Assembly: GCA_030770545.1 (NCBI GenBank)
Contig: CM061099.1
Span: forward strand, 17,137,501 to 17,201,500
Length of the DNA: 64,000 nt
Direction: 5' to 3'
Origin: Macropodus opercularis
Taxonomy: Eukaryota > Chordata > Actinopteri > Anabantiformes > Osphronemidae
The position numbers and the translations under genes are program-made. Positions within the stretch are counted from its first letter, which is position 1. Each line of letters opens with the position of its first letter. Below, in pieces: positions 49,426 to 61,203 of the stretch. The notes under the pieces are model-generated. The model saw only the letters and a program-made list of their open reading frames with translations. It did not search any database and was not told the DNA's origin.

Positions 49426-50764
49426 CTTTGAGCTTGCGCTAAGAAATCTCGAAATGTTTAAGATCTTGCTTATTTGGTAACCTTCAAAATGTTTTGGACA
49501 AACTTGTCACTAAGCATAGTTGCTTTTAAAATCTCAGCAGAACCTTCTTTCTTCATGATTCCATCCACCTCGCAACATGCTCCACAATGCTATATGGGAA
49601 TCAAGAGTCAGAATGCTGCAATATGTTAGTGTGGCAATATAGTAACCATGATATAACTACTAAATAATTATGTATATACATATTATTTTAATTATATATA
49701 ACGATAAAGCTTATAAAAGTTACTTTGTCGGACATACCTTTTGTAGGACATTTAAGCTCAAGTTGCTGGCAAAGTTGTGTAAATTCAAGCGAAAAGAGGT
49801 TTTTCCACTCACATACACCCCTTGTGTGACCACCAGTCAGTTGTTAGTTGATATATATATTTTCTTTTTTTCACAAAAGTCACAAAAAGGTTTAGTGCTT
49901 TCTGTGTACCTTCAACAATCCACAGTCCCTAGACAACAAAGCAGGGACAATAGAAAGAGATATTGTTTCTACTGATGCCAAGAGTCAGTAAAGATTTGTC
50001 CATACCTATACCTATAGTCCATGATGGGAAGAGAGGCAGGACAGGTTGAACGTTCATCAACCATGATACACCCCACCAGGCCAGATCTTGGCACAAAGTG
50101 AGAGCAGGGTTCTTCCTCCATGTTCCGGCCATATAATCGCTCCCTAGCTGACAAGGCAATGGTAATCACTATCTGCAGGGTACAAGTAAGGGAAATGGAT
50201 TAATACAATGGCTTTGTTTTCATTGTTTTGTTTTCTAAAACAGGCTTCTTCAAAAATGTTCCCAAATGTTCAGTGGCCAGTTCTCCTTCTGTCACTGTGG
50301 ATCACAGGCAGTGAGAGGAGCTGAGAGGCTGTCAGTCTGTCTTTTTCAAAGCCAACCACATTAATGGGCTGCCAGTGTGACCCAGCCTCACTCTTTGTAG
50401 TACATTCTAATGGGGAAATACCTTTAAGGGGCACTCAGGACTGAAATCCCTTATGTGTTTTTCCACTAAGGGTGTTTTTTTTTCTGGTATTGGGTGTATG
50501 TATCCTTGTTTGTGCTCTAACCAGAGGCAAGCAAGAAGCATGTGCATCCTGTCCGGTCCTGTAAAAGAAACCGTGGAATAGAGGATTCTTGTAGCCTGGG
50601 GCAGAGATGGAAGTACTGCAGTGAGCAACACAATGTAGAGTGACAGTAATATAGTAGTTTTTATGTTTCTGTTGGACTGTTTGTTTCTGCTGCACGTAGT
50701 AACAAAATATAGATTTTAATAGGATCAAATGGTGAATTTGTTCTCACAGTGGAATTCTAGACCT

Positions 50765-51118
50765 GAGCTGTACTGTAGTGTGGTTTCTTGCCTGGAAGAA
50801 GGTCCTGAGTTCAATTCTGGGGGTCACCATTATGTGTGACAGTAGCGTGTTCTCCTCATCTTCAGGGTTTTCCCTGAGTATTACGGTTTCCTCCCACAGT
50901 GCAAAGATATGTAATTACAGTAGGTTGATTGGAGATTCTACAGTTGCTCATAGATGTGTATGCGAGAGTGAGTGATTGTCTCTATATGTGGCCCTGTGAT
51001 GAAGTGGTGACCTGTCTAGAGTGTACCTCGCCTCTTGACCGATGGACAGCTAGGATAGGTTCCAGCATGCCAGTGACCCTTATGAGGACTAAGCGCTAGA
51101 AAGTGAATGGATGAGTGA
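50765..51118 (+). mobile_element. old DANA/HE1-like SINE copy
   Basis: gaaggtcctgagttcaattc (box B region), ttacggtttcctcccacagt, ctatatgtggccctgtgatg and gctaggataggttccagcat follow the SINE order, ending in an AATGGATGAGTGAG tail. It is much more diverged than the copies at 5753 and 39233, so it belongs to an older burst. Confidence 0.85.
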
Positions 51119-52034
51119 GTTGATTTTGAGCCTTTTCTCATGTGGAGTTTGCGGCCATATTTAAAAAAAAAAATCTTTTAATGTACTGTACACTTTGTAC
51201 CAGATTAGTCTCACACTACCGAGCAACACCCTTGTACTTATGAATATAACACTGATGTCTGTAATCAAAGAATTATTCAGTTCTGTAAAGGACAAGTTAG
51301 AATTGTTTTGTGGTAAAACTGCACGTTTTGCAGCATTCCTGCATCCCACTGCTTTATAATTGGGTGATTAAATGTGCATATTATAGTCACAGTGTGCTCT
51401 TACTTGTATAATTCACTTCAACAAATGAGACTGCTGATGTTATTATGGTGTCAAACTGTCCTGATGTAACAGTACAACTGTCTCTTTGTAACAGATGGCA
51501 GATTTTATTTTTGTTTATTTATTTATTTTTTCTATGTTTCATAATCGACATATTCTAAATTAATATGTATTGCTTTAAGCAATGGGGCAGTCTTCCTCTG
51601 GGAACAGTCTCAGTGGCTGGATTTGTTTTGAGGTTGCACCAGCAGGATGAGAAGCAGGCCAGGGCCTGTATTGTGTAGACATTAATCACATTACAGGGTA
51701 GGGGAATAAATGGCTGCTACTAACTACTGGCTGACATTGTTTTTGATGCAGATGGTAACACTTCCAAAACTACAGTATGTTGTTCTCATAATGTGCTATT
51801 CCATGTATTTGCTTGGCATATTGCATGAAGTTGGGATAGGTTCCAGCATAGACTATGATGTTAACAAGCTTTGAAATTGCATATTATATACTTAAGTTCT
51901 GAATATTATGATACACCAACAGACACTCTGTTGACATTGTCAAGTACAGTATGTGTTACAAATTAATGTGAATGTCTAACATACATCACAACGTTTAGTA
52001 AGGTAACGTTTACAGTAAGTGTATTTAATTCTTT

Positions 52035-52161
<127 letters not shown>

Positions 52162-52864
52162 ATTTTTACATTCTTTACATTCCTGGTATGAAACTGCGGT
52201 ACAATTAGTGTGTATTGGAGACTGCCCTAGATGACTCTGAAAGACACCTGCAACTTTATGAATAAAGCTACATTATGCAGGATGAGTGCTGGATACCTGA
52301 GGCATAAAGCAATCAGTTTGATTTATTTGACTGTATCCTATTTACTGCATGGTAAGATCTTGCACACACACCATCTGTCTTTGCACATTTTTTTGTGTTA
52401 CTGACCTAAAGTGACATAATTTCTTTTGTGAACCATTGGCAAATTTATTAACCATGCAAAGCTGCTACTGGAGCAGGGAGAGACTTAAGACTCCTAAAGT
52501 ATGGGGTTTCATTTTTTCACAAATAACACAGAAAAAGTTCAAATTACACACAAGTTGTGACACAAATTGACCAGTACAAAAGCTTTTATTACAATTACGA
52601 AACCTGGCTCTGTGGTGACACCAGAACCTAAGGCTAACGAATCCCAATCACAAGATAGATTGTTGCAGTTGTTTCTGCATAAAACAATAGGTACTAAAAG
52701 GTCTAGACACAGCTGTTAGCCGCCATCTACAAAACATTTTTGAACCCAGCCAGGCTTAGTGTTTGATGATGGTTAGGCTATAAAGAATCCCTACCTGTAG
52801 TAAACTGGATTTAATCCCTGTCTCCAACACCCTGCAGCTGTGTTGAAAGCATCCCTGCAGTTTC

Positions 52865-52955
52865 CATGTGCACATTTTCAGATTAAAGGATCATCAGAAA
52901 AAGATACTGACCACTGCATCGTATTATAAAGCATAATATCTTGTTGCATGACTAT
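52865..52955 (+). repeat. unnamed dispersed repeat, copy 2
   Basis: Partner of 17590-17680 with the same block order (acattttcagattaaagg ... atactgaccactgcat ... tattataaagca). Confidence 0.55.
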
Positions 52956-54074
52956 AAAAGTATTTCCAATAAACGAAACTGATTTGACTTTGTTAAAACA
53001 TTGGTTAATAAAATTATTTACTATTAACTATTGTATATTATATTAATTAATTATTAGTTACAAATAGGGTTAATTAGCTAACAAGGTATTAAATCCTAAC
53101 TTGCAGACCAAGAGGTATATTTATTTTGTTTATTAATTCATTTGTTTATTTTAAAAAATCTAAAAAAAAAGTTTCCAGCAGAAACCTACAGTCACTGCAA
53201 GGCAGGAAGACAAATTCTAACAAACATACAGAACTCAAAACACCAGTACAAACAAATTACTGAAAATTAGACAACAAAATCATTGCATAAAACAGGAGAA
53301 TAGCGAGAATTAGCTTTTAGTGCTGTAACTGATATTAATTTACACATACTGAAACTGCACATGCAGCTTCCATTCAACCACAGCTGGCATATTATATACA
53401 CTAAAATAGAACATGAATGTCACTGAGCAACAGGCAATCTTCATATGCAAAGCAAGGGTTATGTCTGGTGTCATCACCAATTCAGACATTCTTCAATGTT
53501 TTTTCACACATTAGCTCAGAAAAAGCTGCAAACATATGTACATTTTACAGATTAGCTGAGACAGCAGAATTACTGTTATTGTGTTTGACAGCAGATTAAA
53601 CAGGACGGAATCAGTTACCGATCAGACGTGCTACCCAATGCTAGTGCTTCCATCAGGAGTGGCTGGACTCCAAAAACGCCATTTCTAACTACAGTTTTAC
53701 ATTTTGGCAACTGCATTACCTTAAAGTATCACAAGAGTAATGTCCAGCTTCATACACACAAACATTTATGTCTAATATGTCTAAGTAATGTGACTGCTGT
53801 GCAGCGTGGACATAGTTAATGCAAAAAGACAAGTGGTACTGTTCATTTTATTTGTTTTGCTGAATGGACAGAGGGGGGCATCATTACAAAAACCTATTTA
53901 AAGGGTTACATTTCTAGAAATTCATACATGACTAGGACTCATGGCTAAAAGAATTAACTCCACAAATGTATAAAAAAATATTAATTTTGAAATTTTTTTT
54001 GCAAAGGTTCTCAAGTGTATACAGTAGGATATTTAAATGGTCCCTAAGGGTTAAAGAAGAAAACTCTAACAAAC

Positions 54075-54300
54075 ATTCATCTTCTACCGCTTATTCCCCA
54101 AAGGGGTCGCGGGCGTGCTGAAGCCTATCCCAGCTGCCTATGGGCGAGAGGCAGGGTACACCCTGGACAGATCGCCAGTCCATCACAGGGCCACAAGTCA
54201 CAGTCACAGTTTTTCCAATTGACCTATCTGCATGTCTTTGGACTGTGAGAGGAAACCGGAGACCCCGGAGTAAACCCACACAGACACGGGAAGAACAGAA
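54075..54300 (-). mobile_element. DANA/HE1-like SINE, 5'-truncated
   Basis: The reverse complement of the SINE 3' two thirds: the tail-proximal catcttctaccgcttattcc, then gtcgcgggcgtgctg, tgggcgagaggcagggtaca, catgtctttggactgtgaga and ggaaaccggagaccccggag. The head with box B is missing. It is the only SINE here antisense to the contactin gene. Confidence 0.88.
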
Positions 54301-55975
54301 CAGAACTCTATCTGTCTGCTTTGCATTTACATGATACTGTATCGGTATGGAGTTGATCCTAGGTGTGTCAGGAGATGTTTGACTTGCACGTCTTGTTCAG
54401 TCTTCTGAATATTCAGTGAGGCCTGTCCTTTGAAGCTGCTCCTGGGTCTCCTTATGTGAATGAAGTGCCTTTATTCATTGTGATTTTTGCAAAGTGATCT
54501 TTATCCTGAAGGGACGGGATATAATCACAGAGGGTTCTTGTGAGAGTTGGCAGAGCTCTCTCCAATGAATCATGCTCTGGAAATGTTTTTTCACGGATAA
54601 AAAAACCAAATGACTCTTATGGGTGTCTCACGCCACATTAATTATTATATTATCATATTCATATTATTACTGTGAAGCAATTCTTTTTTCCCACAATAAC
54701 TACTTAAAGGGTTATTATGTGGCACAAAGCTGTTGTTACCATGGCAGTGTCCAGAGCAGCTGGGTTTCTTTTACCATTTGTCTTGGATGTGTCCTGCTTA
54801 ATACCAGGGAGCATTGTGTAACCCATTAAATCAACACCCTGGATGATTTTATGAATGCCAGCTGTGTGAAACATCTCATTATGTTTTCTGCTCTCTGCGG
54901 CATTCTCCAGCTTATGTTGTGCCATGTTGGCATATGGGTTTTAAACATAGAACGAGAGCAGGTGCAACCATAGTCCAGAAGCACTGGAGAGGAAACAAAC
55001 ATAAAACAGCATGTCTTATCCTGCCTTGAAGTGTCCCATGTCCCCATGGACCTCTGCTGTGCCATCATTCAGAACACTCGCAGCAACCAAACCTTACACT
55101 CAAGTCCCAAGCAATGCTGATCAATACAGGCAGTAGGATTTTGGGATCATGCTGTGATAAATGGGCAAGCAGATATAAGGGAGGCACGAGGAATTATTGG
55201 CTAATATGCTAACGAGTTGTAAAGTTTGATTATGCCGAGCAGGAATATCTCATGTGCCTGAGAGGTAGACTGTCTTAAAAAAAAGAGCAGATTATGTCAC
55301 AATGTTTATCACCACATTGCATAAGCCGACATCAGTAATGTAAACAACCCAGTAGTAGATTTCATATGAACGAGTGTTACTGATAAGCTGTATCCAGTTC
55401 TTCTCCTTGCCTCTTGAAATGCAGCTCTTGTTTCTCCAAGACGAAGTTGTAAATTAATAGATGCTCTAGCAAGCCTGCAGTCATTTCTGATCTCAGTGAA
55501 ACTGAGGTTCGAGTTGATATCTGACACTGGTCAGTACCATAAGATGTTGATTGATGTTGAAGGGCTTTATGGCTGTTGAATTAATCATTGTTCACTTTCC
55601 CTGCAACATTTATTTTAATTTGAATGCTGTATTATTTGTAAATTGGATTATTGACCAGGTTATTGATAATAATTACTTAATTTAATGCACTGTATTAGCC
55701 ATTCATTAATTATAATTACATAATAATTATACTATTATTTTTATTTATGACATCATCAATACTTGTCTCTGCCATTGATGGCCATTTTTGCTCTCTCATA
55801 AAGTGATCGCATGATTTCATTTCTGAAGCCTAACCATAAAACTGTATGAAACAAGTCTTCTCATTGGCAGGTTTCTTACCAAAACTGCTGAAGTAAAGTT
55901 AGAAAGAAGCACAGAAAATGCAGATTTTTGATTAAATAGGCTCCAAACCTATAGATAAACTAATTGATACAGTTT

Positions 55976-56001
55976 AATAATTAATTAATTAATTAATTAA
56001 T
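55976..56001. repeat. (TTAA)n tract
   Basis: About six tandem TTAA units. Confidence 0.9.
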
Positions 56002-56183
56002 AAAAGTTGTGGCCCCAATATATCACATACATCTGTGTAAAAAGTGTACTAGAGCTACAAAATGTACATGTTTTACACAATTTATGTCTTACTGTAGGGA
56101 CAATTCAAGTTTATTTATTTATTTAAATATGTAGATGGTAAAAATTATTATTCTGTCAACAAACAGATCTCTAAATATTGGAA

Positions 56184-56694
56184 TGTAGTGGAAAAACATT
56201 AGTATATGTTAGTGGGTTTAGGATACAGTTAGAGTAGAATAGATATTGTTTAGGCCTTGTTCATTTCTAGGGAATATGATTGTACAGGACGCTTGCTGGC
56301 CTTCGGTGGCTCCGAGGATATCTGACCGGTAGAGCAGAACAATTTGGGCAAAACATTCTGACCTGGTAACCAAAGCAATGGAGTCAAAACAAGTGGCTGT
56401 AATCACAAATGTTTGCATTTGGGCTGACGCAAACAGAGGGATTAAAACATGCTCCCGAGGAATCTCGGGAGGAGAGTTCTTTGCCTGCCGTAGAGACAAC
56501 TGGTTTTTCTGTGGTCAGGCCTGGGGCTCCCCGAGCGCTAGCAAGCATCCTCCTTGCAAGGAAGAAGGTGACTCCGCATATCTGCCTTTGCATTCTTTCA
56601 TCTCAGCACTGAGAATAAATCTACAATTGATTGGCTGAAACCTAATGCTGCCTCGGCTGAGTTCTTCTGAGTTGGGACATTTCTAACCACTACA
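56184..56694 (+). mobile_element. solo LTR of an endogenous retrovirus-like element
   Basis: A 511-bp unit with inverted ends TGTAGTGG ... CCACTACA, flanked by GGAA on both sides (56180-56183 and 56695-56698), a 4-bp target duplication. An AATAAA signal (56614-56619) lies 75 nt from the right end, giving sense orientation. It is noticeably more GC-rich and CpG-containing than the surroundings. A 4-bp duplication is used by gammaretrovirus-like integrases among others. No gag, pol or env sequence is present. The family is not identified. Confidence 0.7.
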
Positions 56695-57074
56695 GGAATA
56701 AAAATTCAGTTGGAAGAAGTTCAGCAGAAACTGTACTTGTGTTTGGTCAAGTGTTGGTCAACATGCTTGTTGATGGGTTGGGGTTCAGTTAGCTTTCTGG
56801 GGAACTGTACTTACTTATAACAGCACTAACCCCAGTATCTTCCAAATATCTTGTTCATTCACTTGATAAAAGGTTATTTAAAGTGAATCCTGATAACTAC
56901 ATTTGTTTGTAACATCTCTCTGGTTCTGTCATCAGTTTACACCTTAGGATGCCATCAGACATTTCACTCCCCTCAGGAGCTTTGGAAGTTATTACAGTAC
57001 ACATCATACCACACCAAAGTAGATTTTGGGGTTTTATTTAAAATTTGTCTTACCTTTCTTTTCCTCACCCACAG

Positions 57075-57278
57075 ATCTGACATTTTCTTGGATTTTTAAT
57101 GAGTACCCGACTTTTGTGAACCAGGACAATCGTCGCTTTATCTCACAGGAGACAGGGAATCTGTACATTGCCAAAGTGGAGCCCTCTGATGTTGGCAACT
57201 ACACTTGTGTGGTAACCAACACTGTCACAAAGACCAGAGTCCAGGGCCCATCCACTCCTTTAGTGCTCCGCAGTGATG
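57075..57278 (+). CDS. cntn3: contactin exon 5: remainder of Ig domain 2
   Basis: Completes Asp154, encodes residues 155-221 and gives the first base of Gly222. Trp159 begins the W-I-F-N-E-Y-P motif, and S-D-V-G-N-Y-T-C supplies Cys198, which pairs with Cys146. Asn195-Tyr-Thr is a potential N-glycosylation site. The end, P-L-V-L-R-S-D-G, resembles contactin-3. The acceptor is cacccacag ending 57074 and the donor is GATG|gtaagt. Phase is 1 in and 1 out. Intron 4 before it is 16,465 nt. The protein residue before L-T-F-S-W is Asp, where human contactin-3 has Glu. Confidence 0.97.
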
Positions 57279-60200
57279 GTAAGTCCTGCATTTGAACACA
57301 ACCACAGCATATTATTCTTGGTGGCATTTTTCATTATTGTGTGTCCTACTCCTTGACTGTCACTTTGCTGTTACTGTACTCTGTACAGTGTGAATTTGCA
57401 GTGTAAACATTTTTTATGGGAATTTCAACTCCCTGTTTGCTGCTTGGTCATTTGTAAGTTTGTATTAGATTTTAAGGAAACAAATATTGCTACTGTGCAA
57501 GAGGACGATTATTATTTTTGCATTATGCATTAGTATGCATGGTGTTTTCATTCTCTTTGGAATGTGGGTCGTTACAATGCATGTCTACCAGTGCATGATA
57601 AACAAAAAGACAAACTGGTTTCACTTGTACATGAAAGTAGGACAAGTGGTTTTGAGGAATACAAATGAAATTCAAAGGTTAATTATCGCTTTCTTTGCTA
57701 ATTATGGCATGTCCTTTAACTTGTGGATCTGATGTTCTGGGCTGACCATATCAGGGAACTACATAAGAAAGGTCATTGTCACCAAGTAATCTAATTATAG
57801 GCTTAAATCCCAGTATCTGTTGGAATGTAGAAAGAGTTAAGCAACTTGGGCTTAAAACGTGACATTTGCAGTATGTTAGAATTCTCTCTTATCTTTTTTA
57901 TGCTCTTTCCGGTAGTAGTACTAATTTCACTTTTGTTTTAAGATAAAATAAGGTAAAATAATCCTTTATTGATCCAACATTGGGATAAATTCAATTATTA
58001 CAGCAACTCCCAGGGATTATAGGTGGTGCAAAGGTGCAAAAGATCAAATGTGCAAAAAAGGATGTGCAAATTTACAATATTTACAAAGTCCAGTTTTTAT
58101 AAAATATCCAAAGATAATCTGTATAGTGGGGCTGTTAGACTGATTGGTTGTACAGTCTAACAGCCGTCGGAATGAAGGATCTGCGGTACCGCTCCTTCCT
58201 ACACTGGGGATGGATCTACTACTGAAGCTCAGAGTCCGTGCTGCCTGCACCCCAGCAGATCACATCGTAGTGGAGAGTAGAGGCTACCAGAGAGTCATAA
58301 AAAGTCCTTAACAGAGGCTCACTCCAAAGGACCTCAGTCTCCTCAGAAGGTGGAGGAGACTTTGGCCGGTCTTGTACAGGCCATCACTGTTGTGAGTCCA
58401 GTCCAGTTTACGGTTCAGGTGAACACAGGTACTTAAAACTGTCCACTATTGCAATGTCTGAGCCATGGATGCTCACTGGTGTGTGATGTGATGGTTTCCT
58501 CTGGAAGTCAATCACCATCTCCTTCGTCTTACTGGAGTTTAAGCACAGGTGGTTGCTCTCACACCCGTCCACAAAGTCCCTGATGACCGACCTGTACTCG
58601 AGTTCGTTCCCCTCAGACACACAGCCAACAATGGCTGAGTCATCGGGGAACTTCTGAAGGTTGCTGCTGGTGTTGTATGTGAAATCTGATGGCTAGAGTG
58701 TGAAGAGGAAATATTTAATCTTAGCACATAACAGTCATGCAAACTATTGCACAAAATCAGACTTAGAGTCACAGCTTTTCGGAATTTCTGTTGCAGTTCA
58801 CTCCTCCAACCAGGAGGGTGAACTGTTTTAGTTTAGTTTGGACTTGTTTTCTATCTCAGTGTACTTCTGGGAAGGGATTTAGTTCATCTCCTGCTACGCC
58901 GATGTTTGGTATTTGTAGTTAGTGTTTATCTGTATTTAAAATGGTTAGGGATCGTCTGTATGTCATTTGCTCATGTGTCATACCGTATGTTAACCTGCTT
59001 GGTTTGTTTGTTTCCCATTCCTTGTCTTTTCAATCTCGACCTGTAGCTCTTGTTCGCCCTAATTTGTTAGTTACTGTAACTGTTAATTTGTCATTTAAAA
59101 TAGTTTGCTCAGTTAGTAAGTGATTTCATATAGTTAATTGTTATTACCCTGCCTCATGCAGCTTTTTTGCATTCTAAGATTTCAGAGGTGGATGTTTGTT
59201 AGTCAGCAAGGTTATTTTGATTTCTAGTCCAATCATTAGTTTGGGTTTGTTGTAGAAGTAATTATAGTAATTGTTGCATATTGTTTCCTGTACAGTTTTT
59301 TGTGATTATTAAACTGTATTTCCCTGTGAAATCAATTGTAGAACTGTGCTATGGTGTCATCATAACCTTTACGACTGAAGAAAGGTAATCATTATAGCAA
59401 GCATACAGCATTTTAACTGAAACCCAGCCCAGTAAATTGTTCATTTGCATTTGAATGCAGAATAAATTTTGTATTTTCTGAAAATAGGCGCTTACAGGTA
59501 AAACAAAAAATCTGCTTCTTTTTTTTTTCAAGCTCCTCCAGAATACTTTTCTTTCATGATTACCCCCTTTTTCACTGCTGCAAAAGGTTATGGTATGAGG
59601 CAATTACCTGCCCACTTCCACCTGTCTGCTTTAACATGGCTGATAGTACTGTGGTTACATTCCAGTATGAGATGGTTGCGATAAGGATCTGAATTAGCTT
59701 TCACAGGCACTTGGGGACCCATCCCAATAACACACGCCTCACCAAATCAACAAGATGAAATTGGCCCGTTTCCTCCAATCTCTAGAGCTATTTGTGCAAC
59801 ATAGCTCTAAATTACAGCAAAGGGGGAAAGATACTATTGATACCCTGGCAGCAGACAGCTTTAAAAGACCATGTTGTACAACTACAATACAATCTGTATA
59901 AGAGATCTGAGATAGAAGAAATGAAAGTACAATCATACATTGATTGATATAATTAACATCAGTGTCACTTAAGGAGCAGAATAAAACACACTTGTACAAT
60001 TCCCAGGGATGTTAGACACTTCAGTCTTGACACCAAATAGCTCACATTCCCATCTTCTTCTCTTTTTTAGCAGTGTAGTTTGTTCACAGACAGTGGTCCT
60101 GTTTTATAGTTCATAGCTGTTAGCATTACAGCAAGATGTAATTCATCTGTAAGTTTTTTTCTTTTTCTTTTTGCATATCAGTATGCTGCATCTCCACTGG

Positions 60201-60501
60201 AGAGCAGTTTTTTTGGCTTAGTTGCTATTATCTTCAGCAGGATAGCAGCATATGAGCGGTGAGAGCAGAGCATGTTGCCAATGCCACCTCTACTCAGATC
60301 ACACAGTGTTGAAAGTTGAAAGACATCTTCCACTCTTATAGTGGAAAAAAAGAACAAGGGAGGGGAGTGCACTTGGACAAAAGATTTTCAGGAACTGTTC
60401 AGCGAGCAGAAGCCTCAACTAGTGCGTTTCTTTCTCACCTGTGTTGCTTAACTTGAATCAAAAACACATTTTACTCATGCTTATTTGTATTTATCTTTCA
60501 G
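57279..60501 (+). other. cntn3: contactin intron 5 (3.2 kb)
   Basis: It separates Ig2 from Ig3. A Rex1-like LINE fragment occupies 57945-58698. The rest, including 58700-60500, shows no feature I can name. Confidence 0.9.
57945..58698 (-). mobile_element. Rex1-like LINE, 5'-truncated, second copy
   Basis: Minus-strand reverse transcriptase C-terminal part: G-N-E-L-E-Y-R-S-V-I-R-D-F-V-D, N-H-L-C-L-N-S-S-K-T-K-E-M-V-I-D-F and the Y-L region, in the same order as in 17292-16316. On the + strand the 3' end is aatcctttattgatccaaca near 57960. Frameshifts and a premature 5' end (near 58698) show it is inactive. It is more diverged from the 15994 copy than a recent duplicate would be. Confidence 0.75.
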
Positions 60502-60604
60502 GCATCATGGGTGAATATGAACCAAAGATTGAAGTTCAGTTTCCAGAGATTGTTCATATTGCCAAAGGATCTACTGTCAAGCTGGAGTGCTTCGCTCTGG
60601 GAAA
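60502..60604 (+). CDS. cntn3: contactin exon 6: N-terminal part of Ig domain 3
   Basis: Completes Gly222, encodes residues 223-255 and gives two bases of Asn256. The linker I-M-G-E-Y-E-P-K-I-E-V-Q-F-P-E leads into Ig3, followed by A-K-G-S-T-V-K-L-E-C-F-A-L-G with Cys251. GEYEPKIEV is a signature of the contactin 3/4/6 group. The acceptor is ttatctttcag ending 60501 and the donor is GGAAA|gtatgg, weaker than the other donors. Phase is 1 in and 2 out. The next intron is only 414 nt, the shortest in the window. Confidence 0.97.
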
Positions 60605-61018
60605 GTATGGCCACAATTTTTTTTTTTTTTCCATGAGTGTGAGTTTGCTGCAATCTGCAAATCTGAAAAATTATGGTACTTGTGATGGTGGAAAAATCTT
60701 AAGTTAACCCTTTCGTGCATGAATTATAAGAACCTCAATCAAGACTTCTTTGTTGCAGCTATTAGAACTGATGAATATAGAGGACTATTAAGGGATGTTG
60801 AACTTATTCAATATCATTTTTGGTTTTGGCAGGAATGAAAAGCTATGTTTTAGAATTGTGCTTTTTTTCTTTTAAAAAACAGCAGATTGTATTATGAATA
60901 TTACTGGAACAGAACATTTCTATGTTAAAAAAAGGTTGAGGTACAGGTAACTGTTCTTGGTGTAAATAACCCTGAATATACTTCAATTGGAAAGTGATAA
61001 ACTTCTCCATTGTCACAG
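60605..61018 (+). other. cntn3: contactin intron 6 (414 bp)
   Basis: A short intron within Ig3 with GT-AG ends. It contains only T-rich and A-rich tracts. Confidence 0.95.
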
Positions 61019-61203
61019 CCCAGTGCCATCGATAAGCTGGAGAAGAGTTGATGGTGTACCCTTCCCCAGAAAAGTGGACATGAGAAAAGCCAGTGTTGTT
61101 CTAGAAATACCATATTTTCAGCAGGAGGATGCCGGCATGTACGAGTGTGTGGCCGAGAACTCCAGGGGAATGAACACAGTAAAAGGAAAGCTCTCTTTCT
61201 ATG
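61019..61203 (+). CDS. cntn3: contactin exon 7: remainder of Ig domain 3
   Basis: Completes Asn256, encodes residues 257-317 and gives one base of codon 318. P-V-P-S-I-S-W-R-R holds the core Trp263, L-E-I-P-Y-F-Q-Q-E-D-A-G-M-Y-E-C holds Cys299 (partner of Cys251), and V-A-E-N-S-R-G follows as in all contactins. The acceptor is ttgtcacag ending 61018 and the donor is TATG|gtatgt. Phase is 2 in and 1 out. The next exon, expected to begin Ig4, is not found in the remaining 2.8 kb. Confidence 0.97.

Noticed and set aside
51830..51855. gttgggataggttccagcat, resembling the SINE 3' part
   Set aside because: Too short and without flanking SINE sequence to call a copy.
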